Source: Neoechinorhynchus agilis (lineage: Eukaryota > Acanthocephala). Taken from it: 64,000 nt of DNA. Shown one piece after another: positions 10,044 through 21,805 of this stretch (position 1 is its first letter; each line of letters starts with the position of its first letter). The position numbers and the translations under genes are program-made. Location: assembly GCA_051530055.1 (NCBI GenBank), contig CM121342.1:930001-994000 (forward strand). The letters are read 5' to 3'. The notes under the pieces are model-generated. The model made no database searches and was not told the DNA's origin. It worked only from the letters and a program-made list of their open reading frames with translations.

Positions 10044-13000
10044 AAGTCACCGACTACACTGATGCCAGCACCACCGACTGGGACAGCACGTTAATGGCTT
10101 CACTGGGAACCTGGATGCAAAACCACAATTTGAAAACGGAAACTTGCCCGCCTAAAACGAGTCAAGTGAAGAGAACATCACCAATACGTCACTTTCAACT
10201 TCATCAGCCAAGGGAACCACATGACCGAGCTTCTACGCAGGATTCCGTGAGGTTTGTGATGGGATTTTCTCCCTAATGAAAATAGGACTTCTTAGGGTCC
10301 ATGGAAACCGTAATTCACGCTGCGGCGGTTCCGGTTCACTCCCTAAGTCCATTGATGGTGTGCGCTAAAATCCTATCAGGCGCGCAATATCGGGCAAACT
10401 GCACCGAGACTAACTCTGAGTTATCTTGGATGCGTCTCTTTTCGTTTTCTCGACTAGTGTTTTCCGCTGGTGATGTTTCTGAATGATCACTGACCACAAA
10501 AATAAAAGAGTGAATAAGTTTTTTTGCGACAGCATGTGAGCTACGTAAGGAGTGTGTCCAGGAGCGTGACCACCGCCGAAACTCAAATCGGTTGCTTGCT
10601 GGACGCGTTTCTTCGAGCAAAAATTTAAACGCAAATTATAGGCTTCATTGTTATCTCTAGCTTCATATTTCCACCTCGGCTCCAAAGATGAATATATTGT
10701 TCCTTCTTCTTCGACTGCTGACGGCTCGTTGTACAAAATCACCAATCTCATACAACGATAGTTCCAATCATTGACGTGAATGATAAATCAGCAAAGACAC
10801 TTGTATCAATTCCGAAATGGAAAGAACGAAGGGATTTCGCTCAATGATAGCATCGCAAAATATCCGTCTTACTTTGAAACATCCGATTTCAATTTAACAG
10901 ATTTACTATTATAAATGGCAGCTTTTATCACCCCAAAGGCTTAGTTTTTTGACTTGCCACATCGATTTCATGCAAGACCTTCATTAGAGTCGTTCATTCT
11001 CATTTCAGGACCACAAAATACTGTCGAAAATAGAATACTTGATTCGCCAACCAATTCGGCAAGTATATTTATCCTCCTCCTCAAACAACGAACGAGCGCA
11101 TTGTCCGCATAGACAACGCCCGCAACGGTCCATAATTGCAAGAAACGTATTGCTCTCAATCAGTAACAGTTTCCAAGCACAAGCAACATTCCGAGTCTTT
11201 ACTGAACTCGCATCGTAAATTGTATATCTTTTCAAGGTTTTCGTAACATTCGAGGTAATGCGATGTCCTTTGGTTTGAATCATCGGAATCCAGTACATAA
11301 AAACACCTAATCGGACGAACAAGTCCGTGTTTTCATGAGCAATTTTGATCGCATGAACCGTTTGCGGTATAATTTGGGAAAATTCCATCGGAAATCAGCG
11401 TTGGACGTCGCATTATATCAGAAAATGTTGAATCATTGGATATGCTGCGGGCCATTGAAGTTTCTTGGAATGTTGCGCTAATTGTTGAAATGTCAAATTA
11501 AGGGAAGTGCCCGAGTTGTTGCACAGACAATCCTATTTTTGCAGCGTTCAACTTCTGATGACTTTTGGCGATATTGAATATCGTGATGATGTATCCATTG
11601 TTTAACTATTTTCTATTCGAAAATATTTTGCTTTGTTGATACGCGAGTGTAACAGCGAAGAGTTAATCAGTTCTATAATTTCTTCTACTATTCGAGGCCA
11701 TCTTCCCAGCGGAAGGCATTTCTAGTGGATCTTCAGCATTCAACTAAAAACCGATCGGAATTGAGCGTAGCAATATAATCAAAGTCTTTTGAAACTTCAA
11801 ATATATTTGAATACTTCTGACGCAGTGATATTTGGTATTATATTCCGATATATAGCTCTTTTCGCATCTCGACTTTAACAGAAACGCCCACATAGAAAAG
11901 ATGTTCATTTTGGGAGTTCTATTCGTCGCAGCTCTTTTAAAGCTTTTGAAACTCTGGGTTATTTTAATAACTTGATTAAAAGTTATCATAGCCAACAATT
12001 GGCAAAATCTGTCGATTGAAAGCAATTCGCCCGCTGATTCTGTGAAGAATGGGCAATATTTATTAGCTCTAAGAGTACTTCTTAGATTTCATTGTTTTGA
12101 TTCACTCCTTTTTGAACGGCATCTACAAACACTTTAACAAGGAATTCCTTTTCAGTAAGAAAACTTTTGCTGCTGTCCGTTTCCACCGCCTTTTGATTTA
12201 CAAGCATTCAATCACAATGATTCCGAGTTAGGACAGAGGGCAAGAACGATGTAAAGAAGGAAATGACAAATCTTGTTGAGGAAGATTAGAATGACAGGAT
12301 GACGACCGGTAATAGGAAAAGAAAAATCAATACCAATAGCGGTAAACGACTGACAAACAAAAGACCGAAGACTGTGAAGAAACAAATTCAGCTTAATCTG
12401 TCAAACGAAGAAACTTTACGAACTCTTCGTTCCAAACATCCGAATGACGGCGGTCGGCAGTTTTTCGAATTATCCTCGTCCTTCGATACAATCCTTTATG
12501 TTTGATCATCGAAATCTGAAGTGAAGATGTCAATCTCCTCTTTTGCTAACGGATCAGCTCAAGGGCTTGACGGGCTGCGGCCCCAACACCTAAAAGATAT
12601 GACTTCCTTTTCAGTAGTTGACGCTGTCCATTCCCTAGAAAATGCATTGGCACCCCTAGTCGAACAATGTGCAGGGGGAAAGTTTATTCCGAAAGCAATT
12701 GAGCTATTTTTCGGCGCATATTTCTGTGCCCTCGCAAAAAAGGAAGGTGGGATTCGTCCCATTGCAATCGGAACAACTCTGCGCTGCTTAACCGCAAAAA
12801 TGTTAACTAAAAGGATCGCGGAGAAAGTAGGGATGCTGCTTCGCCCTACTCAGGCTGCTATACACCTTGTGGCGCAGAGGCGATTGTTCATTCACTCCGC
12901 ACGTTTATCACCGGAAACTCAAAACCGTGCGTGGTCTTCAAATGTTATCTCAAAAATGCATTCATCACAGTTCCCTGAGCAAATTTGCCCGAAATAATTG

Positions 13001-14330
13001 GAGATCACGCACCAGACGCATTTCGCTATTTCGTTAATGCCTATGGGGCTTCAACTCCCTTGTACACTCGTGAAGGAGCCATCGAAAATTGGCATTAAAT
13101 TGAATGCTCGGAAATGCGGGATTTTAGTGATGACCGTGGAAGATGAGACGGTCAGGCAAACTTTCTTGAGAGATTTTTAGAACCTGGCACCCGCGATAGA
13201 ATTTATAACTCAAGACCGCTTGAGTTTTCTACGAAGCTGCATTTTTGGTTCTAATGTTGAAACAGAGGTTGCCAAGCTTCAACCGCAACTTTCGGCGCTG
13301 TGCGAACGAGTTAATAAATTATCTTCACACGAGGCTCTATTCCTGATCAAGAACATCCTCTTCATTCCAAAATTGCTTTATAAGCAGATACAGCTATCGG
13401 GCGAAGAGTGATGTCAAGCGTACTTGCCTGGGTCGTCCGGCGGTTTGGGTATTCGAAAAGCAGCCGATATTTTTCTGCCTGCTTATTTGGGATTATATAA
13501 AGCAAGTCGCAAAACAGCTCATTCCTTTCTTGGCGAGAATTACACTATGGATGAAGATTTCGTTGCGGCTCTTAATCTTTGATGTGGAGTTTCAGGCAGT
13601 GAGCAAGTACCCGTCAATGGTTGCAAACAATAAGTTTGGGATTCACTCCTGGGAGCAAGAATTCACAACTTTTTAATTTCAGATTCTCGTGACCTGGTGA
13701 ACCAAACTCGATTGGCGGCAGTCTCTACAGGAGGATTGGGTGCTTGGCTCAACGCTCTTCCGAGCACTTCTGTGGGTACCCTTCTCCGACGAGACAGTAA
13801 GGATTGCAGTGTCCCTGAGACTTGAGGTACCGACATCCCATCGCTGCCATTGCGGAGCGACCGTGGAACCATCGGGGCGCCATGGTCTCGTCTGTCGGCA
13901 ATCTGGCGGTAGGTACTTACGACATGCCGAAGTGAACGCAAATCATCGTCGTGGTCTGAATATTGGGAATGTACCCAACATTCTAGAGCCGGGCGATCGT
14001 TGCCGCCTCGATGGCCGTAGACCGGACGGTGTTACAGTATTCCCGTGGCGAGAAGGAAAATGCGTTCTCTGCGACGCAGCCAGCAACATAAAGTTCGCTA
14101 CTGTTAAACCAGGGGGAGCAGCAACCGTCGCTGAGGACCGCAAAAAGATCAAATACCGGGACTTGGGTCGAAATCATTATTTTGTTCCCTTTGGCGTCGA
14201 GACACTCGGGTCGTTTGGTGCCGCGGCGCAGGACCCGATCAAGCAATTGTCCAAGAGACAGACGAATCACTGGCGATCCAAGAACAGGGGCATTGTTCCC
14301 ACAAAATATAAGTCTGGCTTTGCAAGCCGA
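10044..14330 (+). mobile_element. REL-type LINE, nearly full span, degraded and interrupted
   Basis: Coding remnants run in order on the plus strand. An N-terminal region (about 10230-10515) includes WMRLFSFSRLVFSAGDVSE, which matches the copy at 44-46 kb. A linker follows (12299-12470; LRTLRSKHP). Reverse transcriptase pieces come next: SAQGLDGLRPQHLKDM, GGIRPIAIGTTLRCLTAKM, and a thumb piece at 13220-13411. The 3' part (13740-14330) has a CxC-H-C zinc knuckle (CHCGATVEPSGRHGLVC), RHAEVN, RRPDGVTVFPW and KYRDLGRNHYFVPFGVET. The YxDD box of the reverse transcriptase is missing here; the copy is dead. The order knuckle then PD-(D/E)xK at the C-terminus is the R2/R4-like plan; the exact clade was not determined. 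About 1.8 kb between 10516 and 12290 is foreign to the LINE. Confidence 0.75.
10516..12290. other. Insertion inside the LINE, with coding-like minus-strand stretches
   Basis: This segment separates LINE coding remnants that are adjacent in the copy at 44-46 kb. On the minus strand, 10516-10751 and 11005-11388 are open for 79 and 127 codons and have protein-like composition; the second has a CGRCLCGQCARS cysteine cluster. Neither was recognised. They could be captured host exons, part of another element, or chance. No terminal repeats or target-site duplication were identified by eye. Confidence 0.4.
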
Positions 14331-14954
14331 AAACAGGATTTATATGGACTTATTTCCGAGAATGCATATTCCTTTTTGAGTGCATTCATAAAGCTTGGAC
14401 GATGAAACCAGTTCACATTTTATTTCTTGTGAATAATAAGCGTTTTTAGCTTCAGCATCATATTTATAGATGAAAATTTCTCCTTTTCGAACGTATTTTA
14501 TTGAACGAAATAATTTTTCTTCTTTTATTTTCGCTAATATGACTGAGATTTCCGTATCAAATCCATTGAATGGATTAGAAATATTATTTAGGTCTTCAAC
14601 CGGTTATTAATTTTTTATCAAAGACGTTTCGAACCTCGTCTGGTTCACCGTCAGTTCTAAAATACAAATGGTTAAATATTTATTCTGCTCTCACACGCGC
14701 TTATGGGCCAGCTCATTTTTAACCATGATACCTTCCATCGAATTCGAAATTTGTCACGCAAGCGAACTCAAGCAGACTCTTTAGATCTGTTCTAGTGTCG
14801 ATTCTCCCCAATGGAGACACTGTTATAGAGGGAAACAATATCCATTGTACAATTCGTACATTTTTCCGAGATGTTGATCTCCCTCAGTTTCTCGACGGAT
14901 TACCTCGAATTTTTCAACTTGGTAGATACTTGTGATGTTGCTTCTGTCAAGCAC

Positions 14955-15215
14955 CTAACCTAGAACGTTCCCAGATCGTAATTGAAACTGAAAATCATTG
15001 ATACGATCGGTCTTAGAGGACAGTTTTATTTGTGTATTTTTTGGCAGACCATACGTCTTGGGGATCCTTGGGTATATCTGTTTATATATTTCCCGGCTTA
15101 GCCATCCATTCTCTTTGTCCTGCTCCAGATGCTTTATAAGCTTGTTCGCCACCTTGTTCGAAGACAGCTTATCTTCATTAGTAAAGATATCTGTGTCTGA
15201 TAGAATTACACCCAA
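14955..15215 (-). pseudogene. PLE reverse transcriptase, N-terminal fragment
   Basis: Protein identical to the fragment at 888-1148, with the YGLPKN signature. It lacks the rest of the reverse transcriptase on this strand. Confidence 0.7.
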
Positions 15216-15440
15216 TTTTTGTTTGTAATCCTCTTTTCCACAGTTTTAGGAAAACAATTTCTTTTGTCATTTGTTTAAGCTCCTGTACTGCTCGACTTTT
15301 ATGCTTGGACAAGTTGCTACCATGCACTTTATGGCCAATGTCCGATAATTTCGTTTATTAATACACTGTTGAGAGAGCATTAATTACCTGCGACGTCGCC
15401 ACATTTTCAACTGTGATTAAACCGATTTTTTACAATTGTT

Positions 15441-16292
15441 ATGGCCGGCGATGAACGGAGTACTGACGAGTTCATGGAATATCTCAATCGCCAACATCAT
15501 TCAATCAAATTAACTATGAATAGGTCCGATGAAAATAGAAGGTTAATGTTTCTAGATGTATTGATTCAAAAAAATGAAACCCGAATTACTACATCGGTTT
15601 ACAGAAAGAAGACCCAAAAAATAATTATATACTTTGGAATAGTGCTCATTGTAAAAGCACAAAAGTTGTTATAGAAGAGTGTCTCACCGAATTTTCAGCA
15701 AGTTGGAGGACACCAAAAGTGTGCTTACTTTAGCCCGAGAGCAAGTGGACCGTGCGAAGAACCCCCACTCGAACGAAAGAGCCGTGCACCCGAATCGAAT
15801 TGACCTGCGCATTGGATTGCTCGACATGGGCCCACAAACCGACAGTGGCTAAATGAGATTTCGATGACAATCAAGAGAAGCGGTCTGCCAATAAAATGCC
15901 TAATTTATTTTCGATTTTCTTTACTCAAAGGAAACCTCATTTTTCGGAAATGCCAGGAAGTAGAAAAGAAGGCTGTTGTCTACAAAGTTTCGTGTAGCCA
16001 ATGGAACAGCAATTACTCCGGACAAACAGGCCGGAATCTAAAGACGAGATTGGCGGTACGTAAGCAACCCAAGACGAAGAAGATTACCCTTTTTGCGCTC
16101 AATCAAGGGGGACTTCTTTATCATCAAAGAACAGAAATCAAATATGAACGACTAACGAGGTTACAAATTCTGCCTTTATGGCCAACGAAATGTAACAATA
16201 CTATGCAGAATAACCATTTCATCAGTCGTTATTTAGAACTGATGATGAACCCTACGAGGTTCGAAGCGTTTTTAATAAAAAAAATTGCTTAA
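15441..16292 (+). pseudogene. PLE reverse transcriptase C-terminus plus GIY-YIG endonuclease, broken
   Basis: Equivalent of 1374-2224. The extra A keeps the frame open through FLDVLIQKNETRITTSVYRKK (PLE segment after the palm), and then it is lost. The GIY-YIG part (15864-16292) is identical in protein to the first copy: VVYKVSCSQ, YSGQTGR, LKTRL. It remains broken between the two domains. Confidence 0.75.
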
Positions 16293-16746
16293 CGGGTGAA
16301 GGCCTAAACAATACTTCTAATCGTAACCGCGGTCGAAGAAATCCATGGCGAATTTCGCTCGGTTTTCAGCTGAATTTTTGTTTAAATGAGCAACCGAAAT
16401 CAATAGCGACATTTTTAAGCTTAGATAACAAAATTGACTATAATATTATGTTCACCGATTTTGTCGATATTTCGGCTCGGATCTTAACTACTAAAAATTT
16501 TTTGGCTGCAGTGCTCATATGTAGGAAAATCATTGACATATTGCTTGTATTTTATACTTGAAGATTACTATCTGATAGCTTTACCGGGCTATTATGGAAT
16601 AGACGTTTTTTTGGTTTGCAAAAGTAATTCTTTGTAATCAAGAATTTTGGGAAAGGGCGAAAATACTTGTTGTAAACAATGAGTGATTATGCGATTAGAG
16701 AAAAGATAATACTAAGAACACAAACGCAATATGCCGCTCGTTTTCA

Positions 16747-16974
16747 ATGAGTGCCGTTGAACGATTTAAAGTCCTTTTGAAGAAACAAAAACACGTTTAT
16801 ACTTGTTCGGCATATTTAATGATTGCGCTTGGCTTTTCATCTATCTTTGGCGGCTTTGATCAACTTGGATTTTTAAACCAAAACACCAACACCGACTCTT
16901 ATCTGAGTGCTTTCCTTGCCTTTGTCGTTTTCCTTTTTGGCATACCTGCAACTAAATTCGGCATACGTTATTGA
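16747..16974 (+). CDS. Small membrane protein, two predicted helices
   Basis: A 75-residue open frame starting with ATG: a basic N-terminus (VLLKKQKH), a first hydrophobic helix (about residues 20-36), a polar loop with NQNTNTDSY, and a second very hydrophobic helix (about residues 53-68), ending KFGIRY. Composition and layout look like a genuine small membrane protein, but no family was recognised. The neighbouring sequence is noncoding on both sides, and there is no sign of further exons. Confidence 0.45.
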   Translation: MSAVERFKVLLKKQKHVYTCSAYLMIALGFSSIFGGFDQLGFLNQNTNTDSYLSAFLAFVVFLFGIPATKFGIRY

Positions 16975-18668
16975 AGCTCACATAATTTGATCCAATCCAT
17001 TTTTGGGGACGATGGGAGTTTTTATAGCGATCTAAGTACGTCGCCTCGAAGGGCGCTATTATTGTTTACCAACTACTTTTCGAAAAGAATTCATAAGTAA
17101 ATACTTTAATATCTTACAAATCCATTTGTTTCTTGGAATTGCATCTTTTCTAATGACGTCCAAGAATATTTTGCAATGGCTGAAGTAGTTTAGTGAAATT
17201 TTCCCACGATTTTGAACATTCTACATAAAAGGTTTCTTTTAAAGCAATTGTTTCCCACATAAGATACTCTCAAAAAGCTTAAAAATTGGGCTTTTGGTCG
17301 ATGATTTACCGCGGTTCATTCTGTCATCGATTGAGATACGGAATGTTGAACATTTGTAAATTCATTAGTTTAGGAAATTGAGAATTAAAACAATGAAAAT
17401 ATTTCCTTTATTCCAAAAGCGTGAATTTAAATTCCACCAAAATAATTTTCTGAAGCAATTGTGTTCAGGACAAGATATTCCTTAAAACATAGAAAAGTAT
17501 TAACGGTGATGTAATGTTGAACTAGTTCGCTAGTTGAGCTACTAGCTGCTCAAAATTAAAAACATCATTTGTTAGTAGAAACGACTTTAAAGCTGTGAAC
17601 ATCAATTCGCTAAATTTACTTGGCTAAAAACAATGGTTTTAACACTTTTTCTAATATTTTACGTGAAAATGCGAATTTTTAACTTTTAATTGAAACATCA
17701 CGGGTTTAGAAATTGATGTAGTGCTCATTATACCAGCCAGTTCAAATTATGTTCGTTGTTTTCATTCATATTGAGCAACGGAAATGCTATTACTTCATTT
17801 GCGGTTTGTCTAGACATGATCAAAGATGGAGAAATGAGTCAAATTAATCGAACGCGATTATTGTCTTTTCCATTAAAAGACAATAATCGAACGCGATTAT
17901 TGTCTTTTAATGGAAAATTGGTACTTATTTTTTTTAAAAAGATGTTATAGATTGTTTTTGGTCTTATTGCTTAAAACACCAAACTAACTTGTGAAACAAT
18001 TGTCAGGTCCCACGCGCGTAGAGGACAAAATATTAAATAATTTTTCTTTATTTTGCCTTCCCCCCAAAAACTTACTTTTTTTTCACTTGGTATGTATAGG
18101 AACGTTTAAGAGCGTTTAAGATTAGAGGCTTTCTATTGCCTTTTCTTTAAGGATCGATTTTGGATATATGAAATTTCCATAAATTTGTTCGCCTGATATT
18201 TTGAGTTTTTACATGTTAAAATTCCGAAAAGATCGCAGCTCGAATTCCTGTCAAAAAAGGACGTATTTTTGCTTAACTTTATTATGCAAAACAAGATTAT
18301 TTTGCGCTCTCTCTGATAAGAGTGAATTCTTTGATTCAAAAGTGTCACAGTTAGAAATGCTGAAAAAGCGTTATTACATTTTTAGGACATCAAAGAGCAC
18401 AATAATAAGATTATTTTTCATTATTTTGATTGTATGTAATCTTTTGTTGTATAACACGTCGAATTTTCTCATGGCATGGCCTCTCAAATTATGCATGGAT
18501 GTCAACCATCATTGCACGGGAGTGCCAACAGTATTGCATTTCTCGTTGCATGTGGATCGATAAGTTTGTGGGCTTATTATTTCTAACAGTGCGTCGAGGC
18601 ATCACCATTTCAAAGCCAAGAGAAAGGGAAACGGAATTTCTCGGTTGTTCCTGTTTTTAGAAATAAAA
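16975..18668. other. Intergenic region with a perfect palindrome, otherwise nothing recognised
   Basis: AT-rich spacer upstream of the KCTD-like gene. Several short overlapping open frames between 17750 and 18660 have no homology signal. The inverted repeat at 17866-17917 is listed separately. Confidence 0.4.
17866..17917. repeat. Perfect inverted repeat, 23-bp arms and 6-base loop
   Basis: Arms TTTTCCATTAAAAGACAATA... and its exact complement flank the loop GAACGC. The left part is also directly repeated just upstream (about 17844-17869), so a second overlapping hairpin (15-bp arms, loop CCATT) is possible. The function is unknown. Confidence 0.9.
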
Positions 18669-19779
18669 TGTCACCGGATGAAAGTGAAACGTGTCCGGCA
18701 TACGGTCTTGTGACATTGAACGTCGGAGGACATGAGTACATATTGGATATTGCAAGAGTTCGGTTAAGGTATTCGAGTTTCCGTTAAAGAAGGGGATAAT
18801 TTGCGACGTGAAACTCATTTGCCATAATGGAACCACATTCAATGCTAGCATCAATGTTTAGTGGAAGATTTTCTCATTCTAAGACGGGTAATGCACATTT
18901 TATCGATAGAGATGGTCCTACTTTTCGATACATCAATCAATACTTCAGGACTCGGCAATTGCCTAACGACGAAATTGCAGTTGATGTTCTAAGAGAAGCT
19001 CAATACTTTGGAATGGACAATATGATAAGACGTATGATGGACGAAATGCCTCTTTTGATCGCAACGTCACGTTATAATAGCTTTCAACACTATTTATTCG
19101 ATCCACAACTGGCTAAGAATTTCCAATCTTTTCTGGGTCGCCTAGTACACAAAGCAGCATTTCCGGATTTCGGTAAATCATCTAAATCATCGGATCTTTT
19201 TTAGTGGCAAATGCTTCGTCCATAAAAAGAATCGCATGATATCATGAATCATCGAGAGTTGAAAGTATTGAACGAAGTTCAGTGATTCTCACGATGGAAC
19301 ATCCACCTGTAGGTCGTTGTCTTTTTGGACCCATTATTTGCTTTAATTGTCATGTAATTCAAGTAAATGCCGATCACGTTTGTAGATTTGAAGGAAGATT
19401 AACCGATTTCGAAGTGTCATCCGCAAAGTGTCGCGAAACGAGTCTAGAAAGTCATAATTCTGAGGCTCAAACGCTTGAGTTCGTTGATTCTGCGAGTATG
19501 TACCATGAGTTTCAACGACAGACGGACTATATTGTTGCCAGGCTTCAAGCGGTTGGTTATTGCGTTTCTAAGACTTTAATCTCTTGTTCGTTCACCGGAA
19601 TGTGCGCGAATTGCATGCAGTCGCGTCTTTATACCGCTGAAGGATTTCTCGCTCCACGAAAATGCATGAACGAAGCATGTTTCTTAGAGTTCAATTGGGG
19701 ACAAATCTTAAAGAAACAGAGTGGTCAATGTAGACAATTATGTGATGATTGGGATTCGTTGAAGATCATGAAAGGATAA
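18669..19779 (+). CDS. KCTD-like protein with T1 (BTB/POZ) domain
   Basis: T1 domains of the KCTD family make oligomers and often act as Cullin-3 adaptors. Exon 1 (from ATG 18669 to about 18773) gives GLVTLNVGGHEY, the T1 start. Exon 2 (about 18827-19172) gives EPHSMLASMFSGRF, FIDRDGPTFRYI and LREAQYFGMDN, the rest of the domain. Exon 3 (19283-19779) joins in phase (donor GTAAAT, acceptor TTCAG) and adds a cysteine-rich tail with CFNCHV and CANCMQ. The protein is about 310 residues. The first intron, only about 53 nt, lacks an in-frame AG acceptor, so either the boundary is non-canonical, there is a sequence error, or the gene is damaged. The specific KCTD subfamily is not clear. Confidence 0.7.
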
Positions 19780-20544
19780 AATGTGCGCGGTGAGAGTGTT
19801 GATCAACTCTTATGAACGTTTATAAACTTACCTTAAGCAGAAGAAATAGAATTCACAAGGTACAATGAATATAAACTTTTAATTTATCGATCAAGGTTTT
19901 AAAGCAGCCTGTTCTGTACTATGTTTAAAATGGGTTGTTTCGGTTTAAATTAACTGACGCAAAACTTGAATGTGTTAACAAAAATTATAAAAATGATTCA
20001 AGGTTTTAAAGTTTAATCTGATGCGTTCAAAAAATAGGGGAATTTGTCCTTAAAATACTTGAACGTTATCTTCGACTGGGTTATCATGCTATTACTGCGT
20101 AAATGTTTGATTCTTATTTTTTACAGTAATAAATTTGAGCCCTTAAAGTCGGCCGAAAACGACGGTCAATTTTTACTGTGTTCTAAATATAAAATTCTGT
20201 AAAAACGAATTATAATTCCAGTGTGCATCACGAAAAATTGTCTGCTATAGAAAGTTTAGGTTGTTTTTAAGATCTCCAAAAGATTTTTGTTTCATAACAA
20301 AATAAAATCACCGTAAAATTTGTTTTTGAATATGAACTCCAATGGTAAATCACGTTCCCTAAACAAAAACCCTTTAGATCCCGTATTGATAACCACATAT
20401 CACCGTATCGAATTGATTTGTTCACTCCGCGTGCATATATATTGATCGCCATCGCTCAATAAGACTTTATCGGTCCTATTTTCACTCCATACAGCTAAGT
20501 GCTTTGATCACCGCCAACTTTTCTTGTGAACTAAGACTCAATCG

Positions 20545-20865
20545 ATGAGACACAATCGCAGAAGATATCACCATAGACCGGAACTCATTTTTAACGCACA
20601 ACTGAAACCATTCGGTAATGTAGGAGTATCCGATACGATTGAACAATTTTGGCCGTTACCGTTTGAGCACTCGAAAGCGCGAATGGACGAAAAGACCAAA
20701 GCGGAGGAACTCGAGCTTCGAATGAGATGCTACAGAGACTATTTCAATGAAGAAATTAAAAAGGTTGCGTGCTACGTGGCCGCAATGTCCCTCTATCGGA
20801 TGGATCCATTTCTATATTCTAGAATTAGACCGACAATATCGTACGGAACATTCATCGTTAGTTAG
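20545..20865 (+). CDS. Hypothetical protein, 106 residues
   Basis: An ATG-initiated frame with protein-like composition: a basic start (RHNRRRYHHRPE), a middle with FGNVGVSDTIEQFWPLPFEH, a helical charged stretch (ELELRMRCYRDYFNEEIKKV) and a short tail. No signal peptide, membrane helix or known domain is visible. It may be complete or the only recognisable exon of a longer gene. It follows the KCTD-like gene by about 0.8 kb on the same strand. Function unknown. Confidence 0.4.
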   Translation: MRHNRRRYHHRPELIFNAQLKPFGNVGVSDTIEQFWPLPFEHSKARMDEKTKAEELELRMRCYRDYFNEEIKKVACYVAAMSLYRMDPFLYSRIRPTISYGTFIVS

Positions 20866-21303
20866 ATAATTGAGGTTTCTTGATTTAGTAAAAGAAATTT
20901 TTTAGCGATAGTTGGGCTTATTCATTTTGCAAGTTTTCTATGTGCTTAATAATCTTAACGGGTTTTTAATGCGTCATTTATTAGCAAGCTAAATCATTTA
21001 AAGATGCATTTAGAAATTTAACAAAAATGCAATTATTCAATGATTTAAAATTGTTGACATTGGAAATGGAATTCATTCTTACCTTTCTTAGCATCCAGCA
21101 TATCCGTTTTAAGTTCCCACTAAGACGAATCACTCATACGTTTAAGAAATCCGCAGAATGTGATTACCGAATCTATTGTAAATTCCTTAGATTCGATGAC
21201 TCATGTATAAAATAACGTCTTCCATAAGATTTTCAAGAAATGTAAATGAATGAACTCATAACCGATAGTTTTTATAATATCCGTACAAAAAATAACTCGA
21301 AAG

Positions 21304-21621
21304 CTAAAAAGACGAGTTGTATTTTAGCCGAACAACATCTAGATGAACATTGTGCTTTAAAAGTAAAACGATCATTCCCACTGCTATCCAGTACATGGCA
21401 CCAAAGCAAAATGCACGTAGGCAATGTTTAAGAGCGATTTGTGAGTGCCGTGCAGCCATCTGAGGCCAATATATGGCACTCTGCTGATCGCTGAGTTCCA
21501 ATGCCATGAGCGAATGAAGTAGTGCTCGTTGTCCGTACAAAGGGAAAATGAGCATTGCCAATGCGGAAATCGCTATATGCGATAGAATTGGGCGGACTGG
21601 AAGGCAGTAGAAATTGTTCAT
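21304..21621 (-). CDS. Possible small membrane protein, 105 residues
   Basis: The minus-strand frame has two hydrophobic segments, ILSHIAISALAMLIFPLYG and MYWIAVGMIVLLL, separated by a polar stretch with LELSDQQSAIYWPQMAARHS. Competing open frames on both strands cover the same bases, so it may be chance. No family was recognised. Confidence 0.25.
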   Translation of the reverse strand: MNNFYCLPVRPILSHIAISALAMLIFPLYGQRALLHSLMALELSDQQSAIYWPQMAARHSQIALKHCLRAFCFGAMYWIAVGMIVLLLKHNVHLDVVRLKYNSSF

Positions 21622-21805
21622 TCAACGTTAAAACACAAGGGTTTAAAGAAATTGGGTATGTTGTCATGGAGATTTTTGAATTATATGGAAAACATCGTAT
21701 TGGAAAGTCCCAAGAAATCCCGCTTTTGGACGAGTTTTGACGAAATTTGGAAAACAAAGCGAATGTTTGGAAAAAAGTTTCGCTCAAAAGAACTGTATCA
21801 AGCAA

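Larger units (their letters stand above)
14331..16484. mobile_element. Penelope-like element locus 2: head-to-head halves, near-identical to locus 1
   Basis: Matches 264-2508 almost base for base, with the same minus-strand left half and plus-strand right half, so both loci share the same rearrangement. Differences are an 88-base deletion near 16325, a seven-A run near 15570 that keeps the reverse transcriptase frame open longer, and point changes. Its left edge is fused directly to the LINE end at about 14330. Hammerhead-like cores lie at 14623-14654 (-) and 16239-16268 (+). Confidence 0.8.

Noticed and set aside
10410-10751. GGGHAPGHTPYVAH string resembling a metallo-beta-lactamase metal site
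   Set aside because: It lies in a short isolated frame; no HxHxDH motif or fold is present, and part of it overlaps the LINE remnant on the other strand.
18780-18850. DVKLICHNGTTFNAS resembling a second BTB start on the plus strand
   Set aside because: Another frame of the same bases clearly encodes the T1 domain (EPHSMLASMFSG), and the string ends at a stop within a few codons.
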